Shown piece after piece: positions 43,787 to 52,210 of a stretch of 64,000 nt of DNA. The position numbers and the translations under genes are program-made. Each line of letters starts with the position of its first letter. Position 1 is the first letter of the stretch. The stretch is from Pyxidicoccus caerfyrddinensis (GTDB lineage Bacteria; Myxococcota; Myxococcia; Myxococcales; Myxococcaceae): positions 372,001 through 436,000 of the forward strand of contig NZ_JAAIYA010000007.1 in assembly GCF_010894405.1 (NCBI RefSeq). The letters run 5' to 3'. The notes beneath the pieces were generated by a model that was not told the DNA's origin, searched no databases, and saw nothing but the letters and a program-made list of their open reading frames with translations.

Positions 43787-44944
43787 TCAGGGATGGGCAG
43801 CGTCCACCATCCGCTGGATTTCCTCGAAGTGCCCGAGCACGTGCGCGAGCGCGTGCTCCGACACGAAGTCGAGCCCCTCCATCGCGCCCGCCGCTGCTTC
43901 GGCGGCCCGCGCGAACATGCGCGCCTCGTAGGCCGCCACCGCGCGACTCCAGTCGGAATCCTCGACGAGCCCCAGCGCCAATTCCGCCGCATCCAGCATG
44001 GCCATGTTCACGCCCTCGCCGGAGAATGGCGGCATGACATGCGCCGCGTCTCCCAGCAGCGTCACGCCCGGCCGGTGCGTCCACCGGTGCCCCACCGGGA
44101 GCGCGATGATGGGTCGCGGGACGATGGTGTCATTGCACACGTCGATGAACCGGAGCAGCGAAGGCGACCACCCGGCGAAGCGCGCCTTGAGCGTCTCGCG
44201 AGCACGCCTGGGGGAGGACAGGTCCACCCCGCCCTGCTGGAGCCAGTCCTCGGCCACGCGGAACATGAGGTAGACGCGGACGTGCGCGTTGCTGCTGCGC
44301 TGCGCGATGAGGCTCAGGCAGTCGCCGACCACGGAAACCTTGCCACGAGGGATGAGTGCGGCGATGTCGGGATGCCGCGCGTCCACATCGTCGATGCTCA
44401 GCTCGACGAACAACACCCCCGTGTAGCGAGGCTCCTCATCCGACACGAGCGGTCGCACCCTGGACCGCGCACCGTCCGCGCCCACCACGAGGTCGAACTC
44501 CCCGAGCGAGCCGCGGGCACCCACGACGCGATGGCGCCCATCCGGCAAGGGCTCCACCGCGCGCACCTTGCTTCCCCACCGAATCGTCTCCGGCGGCAGG
44601 CTGTCGAGCAGGAGCGTGCGCAGGTGCTCGCGGTCAATCTCGGGCCGGTCACCGTCCAGGTCTCCGCCCAGGGAGAAGCGCAGCGTCCCCTGGTCGTCGT
44701 AGAGCGCGTCGCCCTGGTCCTCGTAGCGCGCGAGCGCCTTGAACCCCGCTTCGAGCCCGGCGTGGCGCAGCGCGACCAGGGCCGAGTCCGCGTGCAGGTC
44801 CAGCGAGCCGCCCTGCGGGCGCGACAGCCGGTGCTCGTCCAGCTCGAACACCGTGGAGCCGATGCCCCGCGTCGCCAGGATTCGCGCGAGCGTCAGCCCT
44901 CCCGGCCCTCCACCCACGATTCCAATGCGCTTTCCAGTTTGCAT
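43787..44944 (-). CDS. FAD-dependent monooxygenase (TetX/PHBH-like)
   Basis: A 385-residue flavoprotein. The Rossmann motif is RIGIVGGGPGGLTLARIL, the DG motif is LVVGADGARSRVRPL and the GD motif is VTLLGDAAHVMPPFSGEGVN, all in the order of class A flavin monooxygenases. The SRPQGGSLDLH segment near residue 45 and the GEGVNMAMLDAAELA segment resemble TetX-type enzymes that hydroxylate aromatic or polyketide substrates. The ATG at 44944 is 30 bp from the divergent MarR-type gene and the pair shares a palindromic control site, so substrate-inducible repression is likely. The compound it acts on is unknown. Confidence 0.87.
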   Translation of the reverse strand: MQTGKRIGIVGGGPGGLTLARILATRGIGSTVFELDEHRLSRPQGGSLDLHADSALVALRHAGLEAGFKALARYEDQGDALYDDQGTLRFSLGGDLDGDRPEIDREHLRTLLLDSLPPETIRWGSKVRAVEPLPDGRHRVVGARGSLGEFDLVVGADGARSRVRPLVSDEEPRYTGVLFVELSIDDVDARHPDIAALIPRGKVSVVGDCLSLIAQRSSNAHVRVYLMFRVAEDWLQQGGVDLSSPRRARETLKARFAGWSPSLLRFIDVCNDTIVPRPIIALPVGHRWTHRPGVTLLGDAAHVMPPFSGEGVNMAMLDAAELALGLVEDSDWSRAVAAYEARMFARAAEAAAGAMEGLDFVSEHALAHVLGHFEEIQRMVDAAHP

Positions 44945-44978
44945 AGGCCCCTTACTAATAATAAATAGGTACCTATGC
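44941..44978. promoter_or_regulatory. Shared divergent promoter/operator of the monooxygenase and MarR genes
   Basis: The 30-bp spacer is AT-rich, unlike its surroundings. A perfect 12-bp palindrome, ATAGGTACCTAT (44965-44976), overlaps the MarR gene's start codon. GCATAGG (44941-44947) overlapping the monooxygenase start is the inverted partner of CCTATGC at 44972-44978. The MarR protein probably binds here and represses both genes. Confidence 0.6.
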
Positions 44979-45430
44979 AATCGGATCGAAAGCCACGCGC
45001 CTGGAACCCCGAAGCCACGTCGGCGTATTGGATCAACCGAGCGTCGCGGCTGCTCATGCGCCTCCATGAGGCACGCCTGCGCCCGCTGGGTTTCGGCATG
45101 AGCCAGCTTCCCGTGCTGATCGCGCTCGAGGACGGAGGAGCGCTGTCGCAGAAGACACTCGCGGAGTTGGCGCGCGTGGAGCAGCCGACGATGGCGGAGA
45201 TGCTCGCGCGCATGGAGCGCGACGGCGTCATCCGGCGCGAACCCAACCCGGAGGACAAGCGAGGGAGCCTCACCTCGCTCACCTCCCAGTCCCGCGCCCG
45301 GATTGCCGAGGCGAAAGCGGCGCTGCTGCGAGGAGAGGACGAGGCGACCGCGGGCTTCACACAGCAGGAGAAGGCACTCCTGCGCGAGTTCCTGCAGCGC
45401 GTCGTCCGGAACCTTGAAGCAGAGGGTTGA
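44975..45430 (+). CDS. MarR-family transcriptional regulator
   Basis: A 151-residue winged-helix protein. The DNA-recognition helix is KTLAELARVEQPTMAEMLAR and the wing is VIRREPNPEDKRGSL, whose D-x-R motif is the MarR hallmark. A long N- and C-terminal helix pair provides dimerisation. It is encoded back to back with the FAD monooxygenase and overlaps a palindromic operator, so it is likely the autoregulated repressor of that gene. Confidence 0.9.
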   Translation: MQSDRKPRAWNPEATSAYWINRASRLLMRLHEARLRPLGFGMSQLPVLIALEDGGALSQKTLAELARVEQPTMAEMLARMERDGVIRREPNPEDKRGSLTSLTSQSRARIAEAKAALLRGEDEATAGFTQQEKALLREFLQRVVRNLEAEG

Positions 45431-45439
45431 CGCCATCCC

Positions 45440-45614
45440 GACAGGGTCTCCACCGGGCAGGGCATTGGCGGAAACCGGCTGGAGCCTTCCCGTGACGCCC
45501 CACCCGCGCGTCACGGTGGGCCTGGGCTTCAATCTCACCTATGACAGCGCCCCGCCCGCGACGGTGCCGACACCGGACACGCAGCTGCGGACCACCGTCG
45601 GAGTGAAGTTCTAG
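45440..45614 (+). pseudogene. Remnant of an outer-membrane beta-barrel protein (C-terminal strands)
   Basis: A frame ending at 45614 reads PRVTVGLGFNLTYDSAPPAT, then VPTPDTQLRTTVGVKF, with a C-terminal phenylalanine typical of the last strand of an outer-membrane barrel (DUF481-like). It has no start codon of its own and begins within the MarR gene's end, so only the last strands survive. It sits just upstream of proC. Confidence 0.4.
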
Positions 45615-45631
45615 CGAGGAACATCTCCACC

Positions 45632-46495
45632 ATGATGACCCCACCTGTCCCCACGCCCATCGCCCTCCTCGGCGGCGGCAAGCTGGCCGAGGCCCTCATC
45701 CGGGGCCTGCTCCGCTCCGGCCAGGTGCGCCCGTCCGACCTGCGCGTCACCGTGCGCCGGACCGAGCGCGGCGAGGAGCTGCGCTCCCGCCACGGCGTGC
45801 ACGTCCTCACCGACAACGCCCAGGCGGTGCGCGGCGCGGCGGTGGTCCTGCTCTCGGTACGCCAGGCCCAGATGGCGGAGCTGATGGCGGTCATCGCCCC
45901 CGCGCTGGAGGAGGGCCAGGTCGTCGTGTCGCTGGCCGCGGACGTGCAGCTGGAGCAGCTGGAAGCGGCGCTGCCATCCCGGGTCGCCGTCCTGCGCGCC
46001 ATGCCCAACACCCCCGTGGGCGTGGGCGAGGGCGTGACGCCGCTCACCGAGGGCACCCGGGGAACGGAAGCCGCGAGGAGGGCGGCGGAGGCGCTGTTCG
46101 CGGCGACGGGCCGGGCGCTGTGGGTCTCCGAGGCCGAGCTCACGGTCTGCACGGGCGTGTCCGGCACGGGGCCCGCGTATGTGTTCCGCTTCGTGGAGGC
46201 GCTGGCCCGGGCCGCGCGGGACCACGGGATGGAGGCCTCGGAGGCGGAGGCGCTGGCGCGGGGCACGCTCATCGGCGCGGCGAAGCTGCTGGCCGAACCG
46301 GGCGCCACCACGGCGAAGCTCATCGCCGAGGTGGCGACCCCGGGTGGCATCACCGAGGCGGGCCTCGTCGCGCTGGAGACCCATGGCCTCTCCCGCGCCG
46401 TGGGCGAGGCCGTGTCCGTCGCCATCCAGCGCGCGAAGGAGCGCGCGGACGCCTCCGCCCGTCACGCCAGCGCCGTCACCACCGCGCCGAAGTGA
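45632..46495 (+). CDS. proC: Pyrroline-5-carboxylate reductase
   Basis: A 287-residue enzyme of the last step of proline synthesis. The N-terminal nucleotide-binding motif is IALLGGGKLAEALIRGL; the dinucleotide fold continues through VVLLSVRQAQ. The signature MPNTPVGVGEGVTPL and the C-terminal VSGTGPAYVFRFVEAL and EVATPGGITEAGLVAL are those of ProC. No unusual feature; isolated from other proline genes. Confidence 0.95.
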   Translation: MMTPPVPTPIALLGGGKLAEALIRGLLRSGQVRPSDLRVTVRRTERGEELRSRHGVHVLTDNAQAVRGAAVVLLSVRQAQMAELMAVIAPALEEGQVVVSLAADVQLEQLEAALPSRVAVLRAMPNTPVGVGEGVTPLTEGTRGTEAARRAAEALFAATGRALWVSEAELTVCTGVSGTGPAYVFRFVEALARAARDHGMEASEAEALARGTLIGAAKLLAEPGATTAKLIAEVATPGGITEAGLVALETHGLSRAVGEAVSVAIQRAKERADASARHASAVTTAPK

Positions 46496-46527
46496 CGCCG
46501 AGGCTCCCCGCAGCGGCGAGGCCGAGC

Positions 46528-46566
46528 GAGGAGGAGGCACCCGCGGCAGCGGCAGCAGGGGTGGGC
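46528..46566 (+). repeat. 39-bp direct repeat, left copy
   Basis: This 39-bp sequence recurs at 46981-47019 with one mismatch. It is rich in GGC/CAG-like steps (CGGCAGCGGCAGCAGGGG). The two copies bound a 414-bp segment that contains a small open frame. It lies just behind proC. Confidence 0.75.
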
Positions 46567-46746
46567 ACGCGCAGGAGGCGTCAGCGCGCACCGAGGCTTG
46601 TTCACCCATGTGGACGTGGGTCACGATCGGGTCCTCGTCGTAGACGACCACGAGTCGATGCACCTCGGGGCCGAGCGCCTTTACCTTGTCGAGGCCGCGC
46701 TGCACGATGCCGATCCGCCCTATACGTGCCACGCCCTCTGCTCCCG

Positions 46747-46947
46747 ATGCCCCCTTCGACCTTCTCCTTCGTTGGTCACTCGCTGCTCCGGCTCGAGGGC
46801 CACGAGCTCGGGCCCGTCGACTTCGGCGCCGACGCCGAGGTCCCCTGCGTGCACGTCACGGCGGGAGCCGGCACCCTCCTCTCGATGGCCGGCCAGGAGG
46901 TGTGGACCTCCCGGGACGGCGTGGCGTGGACGGCGTTGGTCGGATGA
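46747..46947 (+). CDS. Small hypothetical protein (66 aa) in a repeat-bounded island
   Basis: A 66-residue frame with strong G/C third-position bias, so it is plausibly coding. It reads MPPSTFSFVGHSLLRLEGHE and ends GQEVWTSRDGVAWTALVG, which resembles one blade of a BNR/propeller-like repeat. It has no clear ribosome binding site and could be a fragment. Around it, 46496-46746 contains no convincing gene, and the whole island lies between two copies of a 39-bp direct repeat. I do not recognise the family. Confidence 0.35.
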   Translation: MPPSTFSFVGHSLLRLEGHELGPVDFGADAEVPCVHVTAGAGTLLSMAGQEVWTSRDGVAWTALVG

Positions 46948-46980
46948 CCTGCGGCCACGTCGCCTGCCCGAGCCCGGACA

Positions 46981-47019
46981 GAGGAGGAGGCACCAGCGGC
47001 AGCGGCAGCAGGGGTGGGC
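46981..47019 (+). repeat. 39-bp direct repeat, right copy
   Basis: This is the right copy of the 39-bp direct repeat at 46528-46566 (38 of 39 bases the same). It ends 18 bp before the stop of the next minus-strand gene. Confidence 0.75.
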
Positions 47020-47037
47020 GAGCTCACGTGCCTTTCG

Positions 47038-47946
47038 CTACAGCTCGTCCTTGTCCATCTTCACCCAGACCCCCGCCTGGTATTTCTCCCAGTAGCCCTT
47101 CGTCTTGTCGAAGCGCTGCAGGTTGCGGATGGGAGTCCCTCCGGGCGGCTGAATCTGCACCTCGCCCGCCATCTTGCAGTCGCGCAGCCCGAGCAACGGG
47201 GACTGCGGGTTCAACTGGAACCGGTAGACGACGTTGCCGAAGCCGCTGGCGACGGCATAGTCGAGCGCGACGGAGACGAACTGGCTGGGTGGCTCGTCGC
47301 TGCTGGAGGTGGCGAGCATCTGCAGCGACAGGCTCGTGGCGTCACGCTGGGAGGTATTCACCTGGGGTCCATAGGACGCCCAGAACTCGGCGGGAGTCCC
47401 CGTCCAGCGACTCAGGCGCCGCTCCGACTTGGAGGTCAGCTGCCCCGCGGTGAGCTTGGCCTCCTCTCCGCCGATGGTCGCCGCCCGGTAGCCCCACGTG
47501 TCGGGGTCGGTGACGTCGACGCGGGTGGCCCAGCCGTCCCCACCGCTGAAGCTGGAGAGCTTCGTCCGGGTCGTCGTCCCCAGGTCGCTCCGGGCGAGCG
47601 TCTGACTGACGAGGGTGTCGATGTCCGCCTTGCCGCGGCAGCCAGCCGCCAGCGCCTGGTTCACGGTGACGACCTGGGGTGGAGGCGTCGCCGTCGCCCT
47701 GCAGACCTGCGTTTCGACGACCTCGCCCGTCAGCCACAGGAAGGCGTACTCCGTCTTCAGTTGGTTGCCGGCGTGGCAGAAGTGCGGGTCTCGGCTGCAC
47801 CAGGGAATGCAGAAGGGACAGTAGCCTTTGGCAATCCAGTTGCAACTACCTCCGCAGGGGCTCTGGCCGTCGTCGCCGCAGGCCCACGCGTTGGCCGGCA
47901 GCAGCGCCAGCACCATCAATGACAGGAGTCCGATGAGCTTGCTCAT
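47038..47946 (-). CDS. Secreted cysteine-rich protein, unknown function
   Basis: A 302-residue exported protein with a signal peptide (LIGLLSLMVLALLPANAWAC). The start of the mature part is cysteine-dense (CGDDGQSPCGGSC, then CPFCIPWC and HFCHAG), suggesting several disulfides; the rest has few cysteines and a beta-type composition. I prefer the ATG at 47946, which begins the signal peptide. It lies 14 bp after the next gene upstream on the same strand and is probably its operon partner. No family recognised. Confidence 0.72.
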   Translation of the reverse strand: MSKLIGLLSLMVLALLPANAWACGDDGQSPCGGSCNWIAKGYCPFCIPWCSRDPHFCHAGNQLKTEYAFLWLTGEVVETQVCRATATPPPQVVTVNQALAAGCRGKADIDTLVSQTLARSDLGTTTRTKLSSFSGGDGWATRVDVTDPDTWGYRAATIGGEEAKLTAGQLTSKSERRLSRWTGTPAEFWASYGPQVNTSQRDATSLSLQMLATSSSDEPPSQFVSVALDYAVASGFGNVVYRFQLNPQSPLLGLRDCKMAGEVQIQPPGGTPIRNLQRFDKTKGYWEKYQAGVWVKMDKDEL

Positions 47947-47960
47947 GGCGTCTCCCACTC

Positions 47961-48743
47961 CTACAGGCACTTCGCGGGCTGGCCCGCGGCCACCACCTGG
48001 CCACCGGGGCCCGGGGTGAAGGTGAAATGCCTGTCGGGGTCGATGTTGATGTCCAGCCGGGTGCCGGTGTTGTAATAAAATTCCCAGGCTTGGTTATCGA
48101 AGCGAATCTCCGCCCGCCACACGGGGTTGGCGCAACCCGAGGTGTTGCCGCGGGGGTCGATGCTGAGGATGCCGTAGTCGTTGATGAGGATGCCGGCCAT
48201 GGTCATGGCCTTGAGGGCGCCGGAGTTGGAGGAGCCGAAGGTGGGCACGTGAAAGCTGAACATCACGTGCTTGTCCGTGTTGTTGGTGACCGTGCCCAGC
48301 TCCCACTGGCCCTGTGCGGGAGGCGGCACGTACAATTCGTCCCACGTCATGGTGAAGGTTCCATTGGCCTGGCCATTGAACGAGACCGTCTTGTTCGTCG
48401 CGTTCACCGTCATCTGCCAGAGGTAGCGTGCGCCCGACTTGTCCCAGCGCTTGATGGACTTGCCGTTGGAGTCATAGGCAATCACAGCCATGCCCACCCG
48501 GTTGTCGATGTAGCTGAACGCCCAGTAGACGTAGCCGTTGCGCAACAGCACCGGGCATGTCGGGCTGGACTCGAAGGTGTTCGGCCCCGTGAAGCAGACG
48601 CGCTTGAGGTCGGAGGGAATGGCCAGGACGCTCGTCGCGGGCTCCGCGCCCACCACGGGCGAGGCCTGGGCCCAGGCGGGCGAGGCCTGGAGAACGGGCA
48701 GCAGCAGTGACAGCGCCAGCACGAGATTGAAGTGCGGTTTCAT
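47961..48743 (-). CDS. Secreted beta-rich protein, unknown function
   Basis: A 260-residue exported protein with signal peptide MKPHFNLVLALSLLLPVLQA, cleaved near SPAWA. The middle region NGYVYWAFSYIDNRVGMAVI, then YDSNGKSIKRW and RYLWQMTV, is aromatic-rich and beta-like, resembling lectin-like secreted domains that I cannot name. A pair of cysteines in VCFTGPNTFESSPTCPVLL probably forms a disulfide. The start at 48743 opens the signal peptide. It is the first gene of a likely two-gene secreted unit. Confidence 0.7.
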   Translation of the reverse strand: MKPHFNLVLALSLLLPVLQASPAWAQASPVVGAEPATSVLAIPSDLKRVCFTGPNTFESSPTCPVLLRNGYVYWAFSYIDNRVGMAVIAYDSNGKSIKRWDKSGARYLWQMTVNATNKTVSFNGQANGTFTMTWDELYVPPPAQGQWELGTVTNNTDKHVMFSFHVPTFGSSNSGALKAMTMAGILINDYGILSIDPRGNTSGCANPVWRAEIRFDNQAWEFYYNTGTRLDINIDPDRHFTFTPGPGGQVVAAGQPAKCL

Positions 48744-49012
48744 CAGCGTCTCTCGAATGTGTGAGTGGTTGCCTTGGGTGGTGCGCCGCTGCCCGACGCA
48801 AGCGGTGTGCCACGAAGGACTCCCAGGTGTTGGCGCGAAATCCTGGCGCACGGAACGTGCTCCCGGGACGCGCCCGCGTGCGCGGCGGACGCGGCGCACG
48901 CCTGTACCGCACCGGATGGATGAGACACCCGGTTGGCCTGCAAGGACTTACTTCAGATGGCCTGGCGCACCGCTTCGCCGCGCGCCCGCACGGACTGACG
49001 CTGCCGCTGCGC

Positions 49013-50008
49013 TCACAGCGTGCTCGGCGCCTTCGCCTTGTAATCCGCACGCATCTCGCGCAGTCCCTCTTCGCGCGTCATCCGGCCCTCGTAGCCCAAT
49101 TCCTGGCGGGCCTTCGCGTCGCTCACCGTCACCTCGCGCCCCACCAGCAACAGCTCGGCGCGGGTGAGGGGCGGCCGGCTGCTCAGGTGCAGCGCGCCCC
49201 ACAGGAAGTCGCCCACGGTGGCCATCGTCGCCGCCAGGCCATACGGCACCGTGCGCGTGCCCGCGTCCACGTGCTGCGTCTGCAGCATCTCGGTGATGAA
49301 GTCGCGGAACACCACCGGCTCGCCGTCGGTGAGGAAGTACGCCTGGCCTCCGCGGCCCTTCTCCGCCGCCAGCAACATGCCCTCCACGCAGTTGGACACG
49401 TGGCAGGTGGAGGACAGGTAGCGCCCGCCGCTGAACCATGCGAAGCGCTTCGCCTTCACCGCGTCGATGATTTCCGGCAGCAGCGAGGTGTCGCCCTTCC
49501 CCCAGATGAAGCGCGGGCGCACCGCCACGGTGACGAAGTCCGCGGAGCTGACGCTCAGCACCCGCTTCTCCGCCTCGGCCTTGGTGGAGGGGTAGTTGCC
49601 GATGGGCCGCTCCGGAATCGGCCAGGTCTCGTTCACCTGCACGAGCGGCGTGCCGTCCACCAGCACCGCCTCCGTGCTGACGTGGACCAGCCGCTTCACG
49701 CCCGCCGCGCGCGCCGCCTCCAGCACCCGCTCCGTGCCACGCACGTTGGCCTCGTAGAACTCCTCGCGAGGCCCCCACCCCTTCACGTACGCCGCCGCGT
49801 GGAAGACGGTGTCGCAGCCCTCCATGCCGGCCTTCAGCTTGTCCGCGTCGGACAGGTCTCCCTCGAAGGGCTCGGCGCCGGACTCGGTCACCGCCGCCAC
49901 GGAGGACGGCGAGCGCGCCAGCGCACGCACCGAGTCCCCGCGCGCCTTCAGCGCCGCGATGAGGTTCCTGCCCACGAAGCCCGAACCGCCGGTGACGAAC
50001 GCCCGCAT
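49013..50008 (-). CDS. NAD-dependent epimerase/dehydratase family protein (extended SDR)
   Basis: A 331-residue extended SDR. The dinucleotide motif is MRAFVTGGSGFVGRNLIAAL. The active site is NYPSTKAEAEKRV (Tyr and Lys of YxxxK), preceded by VHVSTEAVL (Ser/Thr). The order, and the middle segment VAVRPRFIWGKGD, are close to 3-beta-hydroxysteroid dehydrogenase/isomerase-like members rather than sugar epimerases. The ATG at 50008 follows AGGGAGCGG. Substrate not determinable. Confidence 0.87.
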   Translation of the reverse strand: MRAFVTGGSGFVGRNLIAALKARGDSVRALARSPSSVAAVTESGAEPFEGDLSDADKLKAGMEGCDTVFHAAAYVKGWGPREEFYEANVRGTERVLEAARAAGVKRLVHVSTEAVLVDGTPLVQVNETWPIPERPIGNYPSTKAEAEKRVLSVSSADFVTVAVRPRFIWGKGDTSLLPEIIDAVKAKRFAWFSGGRYLSSTCHVSNCVEGMLLAAEKGRGGQAYFLTDGEPVVFRDFITEMLQTQHVDAGTRTVPYGLAATMATVGDFLWGALHLSSRPPLTRAELLLVGREVTVSDAKARQELGYEGRMTREEGLREMRADYKAKAPSTL

Positions 50009-50094
50009 GGACCGCTCCCTGTCATGAAGTCCCGGCGCTCCTAGCACCACCCGAGTCCAACGGGGTAGCCGACGGCTGGACGCGCCGTTGCACC

Positions 50095-50874
50095 CTACCG
50101 GGCACTCTGCCGTCGCCCGAACGCCTCCGCGAACCACGCGCCGTACACCGTCCCCACGGTCGACACATAGGGCCGGAACCCCCGGAGGCCGTACTTGATC
50201 AGGCGCAGGGCGGTGCGATGCGGGCGGGCCATCTCGACCACGCGCACGCGGCGGTCGAGGAAGTCCCCCCAGGAGTGCGGCCCCGCATACAGGTGGCGGT
50301 CGTCCAGGGTGAACTGGCAGATGCTGAGGTCGGTGAAGGCCATCTGGTTGCGCAGCGGGACGCCCTCGCGGAAGAGCGACGGGAGGTGCACCAGTTGGAG
50401 CGTATGTCCCTCGGGCGAGTGGAACTGCAGCACGTACATCTCGCTGCCGTCCGAGAAGCGCCGGAGCCGGGGCAGCTCCTGCCCGGGCGTGACGCGGTTT
50501 TCGTCGCTGACACATCGGGCGTGCGCATCGCGGCCGAGCGCCGTTCCCACCAGCCACTGCCCCAGGTTGGCGTACGCCCTCCCCCTGCATGGCTTGTAGC
50601 CGCTCTCCAGCATGCGCCGCGCCGTCCGCTCGAAGGCAGCGACCGAAGCGCAGAACAAATCGTAGTCACCGCTGTCCCGCCCGCCGCGCATCTCCCCGCT
50701 GAGCCACCTGAGCACTCGGCCGCCGAGCAACCAGGTGTCCTCCGCCAGGAGGTGGGCGTGGGGCATCTCCCCCAACCCGAGGATGCGGCGCACCTCGGAG
50801 ATGGGAATGGGCGCTCCCGCCTCGAGCAGGGGACGCAGTTCCTTCTCCTCGGTGGACGTGAGTTGACGGGCCAT
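50095..50874 (-). CDS. Hypothetical protein with possible nucleotidyltransferase-like fold
   Basis: A 259-residue soluble protein. The segment LLGGRVLRWLSGEMRGGRDS then GDYDLFCASVAAFE has the spacing of a G-G...D-x-D nucleotidyltransferase motif, but the usual serine is not clear. The region FHSPEGHTLQLVHLP and a basic C-terminus follow. It is divergent from the nucleotidyltransferase-like gene at 51105. I cannot name the family. Confidence 0.65.
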   Translation of the reverse strand: MARQLTSTEEKELRPLLEAGAPIPISEVRRILGLGEMPHAHLLAEDTWLLGGRVLRWLSGEMRGGRDSGDYDLFCASVAAFERTARRMLESGYKPCRGRAYANLGQWLVGTALGRDAHARCVSDENRVTPGQELPRLRRFSDGSEMYVLQFHSPEGHTLQLVHLPSLFREGVPLRNQMAFTDLSICQFTLDDRHLYAGPHSWGDFLDRRVRVVEMARPHRTALRLIKYGLRGFRPYVSTVGTVYGAWFAEAFGRRQSAR

Positions 50875-51104
50875 GAGCGGACGGGACAATACCATGCCGC
50901 GGAGACCCCAAGCCGGCCCCAGGTGGCCTCCGCCAGCGGAGGACGGACTGGCCGTGTGGCGTCCTTCGTGACAGCCATCACCGTGGCCTTGCGGCCCTTG
51001 GTGCCGCCCGGCGATGCTAGGCCCCCCGCAAGGACTTCCTTCGGATGGCCTGACTCTCGCGCCCCGACTCCAACACCGCACATTCCGACGAAGGACCCCG
51101 ATCC

Positions 51105-52142
51105 ATGATGGAAGTAGAAGACGTGACGCTGGTGGGCATGACGGAGGACATGGACGTCAATGCCACCCTCTACGGTTTCGTCGGGCTGGCGCAGATGGCC
51201 TTCCCGGGCCGCGTCCTCTCGTACTTCATGGTGGGCAGCCAGGCCACGAGCGAGGCCGTGGGGGCCAGCGACATCGACGTCGTCATGGTCTTCAAGGACC
51301 GGTTCCACGAGAGGGAGCAGGAGCGCTTCGAGCACTTCCGCCGCTACGTCGGCCCGCTGTGCCGGATGCCGCTGGACGTCACCGCGACGGAGGAAGCGCG
51401 GCTGCTCGAGGATGGGGAGGTGAACCTCAAGGAGTCCTCCCTGCTGCTGATGGGCGAGGACATCCGGGAGCGCATCCCCCTGATGCCCAAGGACAAGTGG
51501 CTGCGCTACTGCATGCACCGTCCCTTCATCTTCATGGAGCGCAGCCGCGCGCACGCCGACGATGAGCCGCTTCGCCATCCGTTCTCCTTCCCGGACGCCC
51601 AGGGCGAGTTCTACGGCTACGACCACCGCGAGCACGTGGAGGCGGACGGCACCCGGCACCGCAGCATCAAGGAACTCGTCACGCTCGCCTGCCGACTGGC
51701 CACGGCGCTGGTGTCACTGCAGGCGGGGGCCTACACCTTCTCCAAGCGCTCGGCCATCGAGGCCCACCGGCAGCTCATCAACGACGAGTGGACGTCGCTG
51801 TTCGAGGAGATCTACGCGTGCCGCACGCGCGGGGGCTACCGGGTGCCCGCCGAGCCGAAGGAGCGCGAGCACCTGCGCGCGCTGTGCGCCCGCATGCTGG
51901 AGGCGGAGAACCACTTCCTGGGCCTCTACAAGGACTACCTGCTGGCCGAGCTGCGGCGCGGCGAGATGCGCGACCGGGTGATGGCCGCCCGGCGGCTGGG
52001 GCTCATCCTCTACGCCGGAGACGAGGTCCTCACCGCGCTGCGTGAGCAGGCGGCCACGGCCGAGGAACCCCTGCGCGAGGAGGCCCGGGAGGCCATCTCC
52101 CGCCTCGAGAAACACGGCGCCCCCGTGCGCCCCGCGGCCTGA
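51105..52142 (+). CDS. Nucleotidyltransferase-domain protein
   Basis: A 345-residue cytoplasmic protein. The core motif YFMVGSQATSEAVGASDID, then VVMVF, is the G-S-x10-D-x-D of the Pol beta-like nucleotidyltransferase superfamily, which includes aminoglycoside nucleotidyltransferases. The rest is largely helical. It is followed after 68 bp by the CmlA-type hydroxylase gene on the same strand and could belong to that locus, for example as a self-resistance or tailoring function. That is inference from position only. Confidence 0.75.
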   Translation: MMEVEDVTLVGMTEDMDVNATLYGFVGLAQMAFPGRVLSYFMVGSQATSEAVGASDIDVVMVFKDRFHEREQERFEHFRRYVGPLCRMPLDVTATEEARLLEDGEVNLKESSLLLMGEDIRERIPLMPKDKWLRYCMHRPFIFMERSRAHADDEPLRHPFSFPDAQGEFYGYDHREHVEADGTRHRSIKELVTLACRLATALVSLQAGAYTFSKRSAIEAHRQLINDEWTSLFEEIYACRTRGGYRVPAEPKEREHLRALCARMLEAENHFLGLYKDYLLAELRRGEMRDRVMAARRLGLILYAGDEVLTALREQAATAEEPLREEAREAISRLEKHGAPVRPAA

Positions 52143-52210
52143 GCCGAATCACCTCTTGATATGGACCGCAGGCCGGTCCCCACACCCCAGCCGTTCCGAG
52201 AGAAACACCG

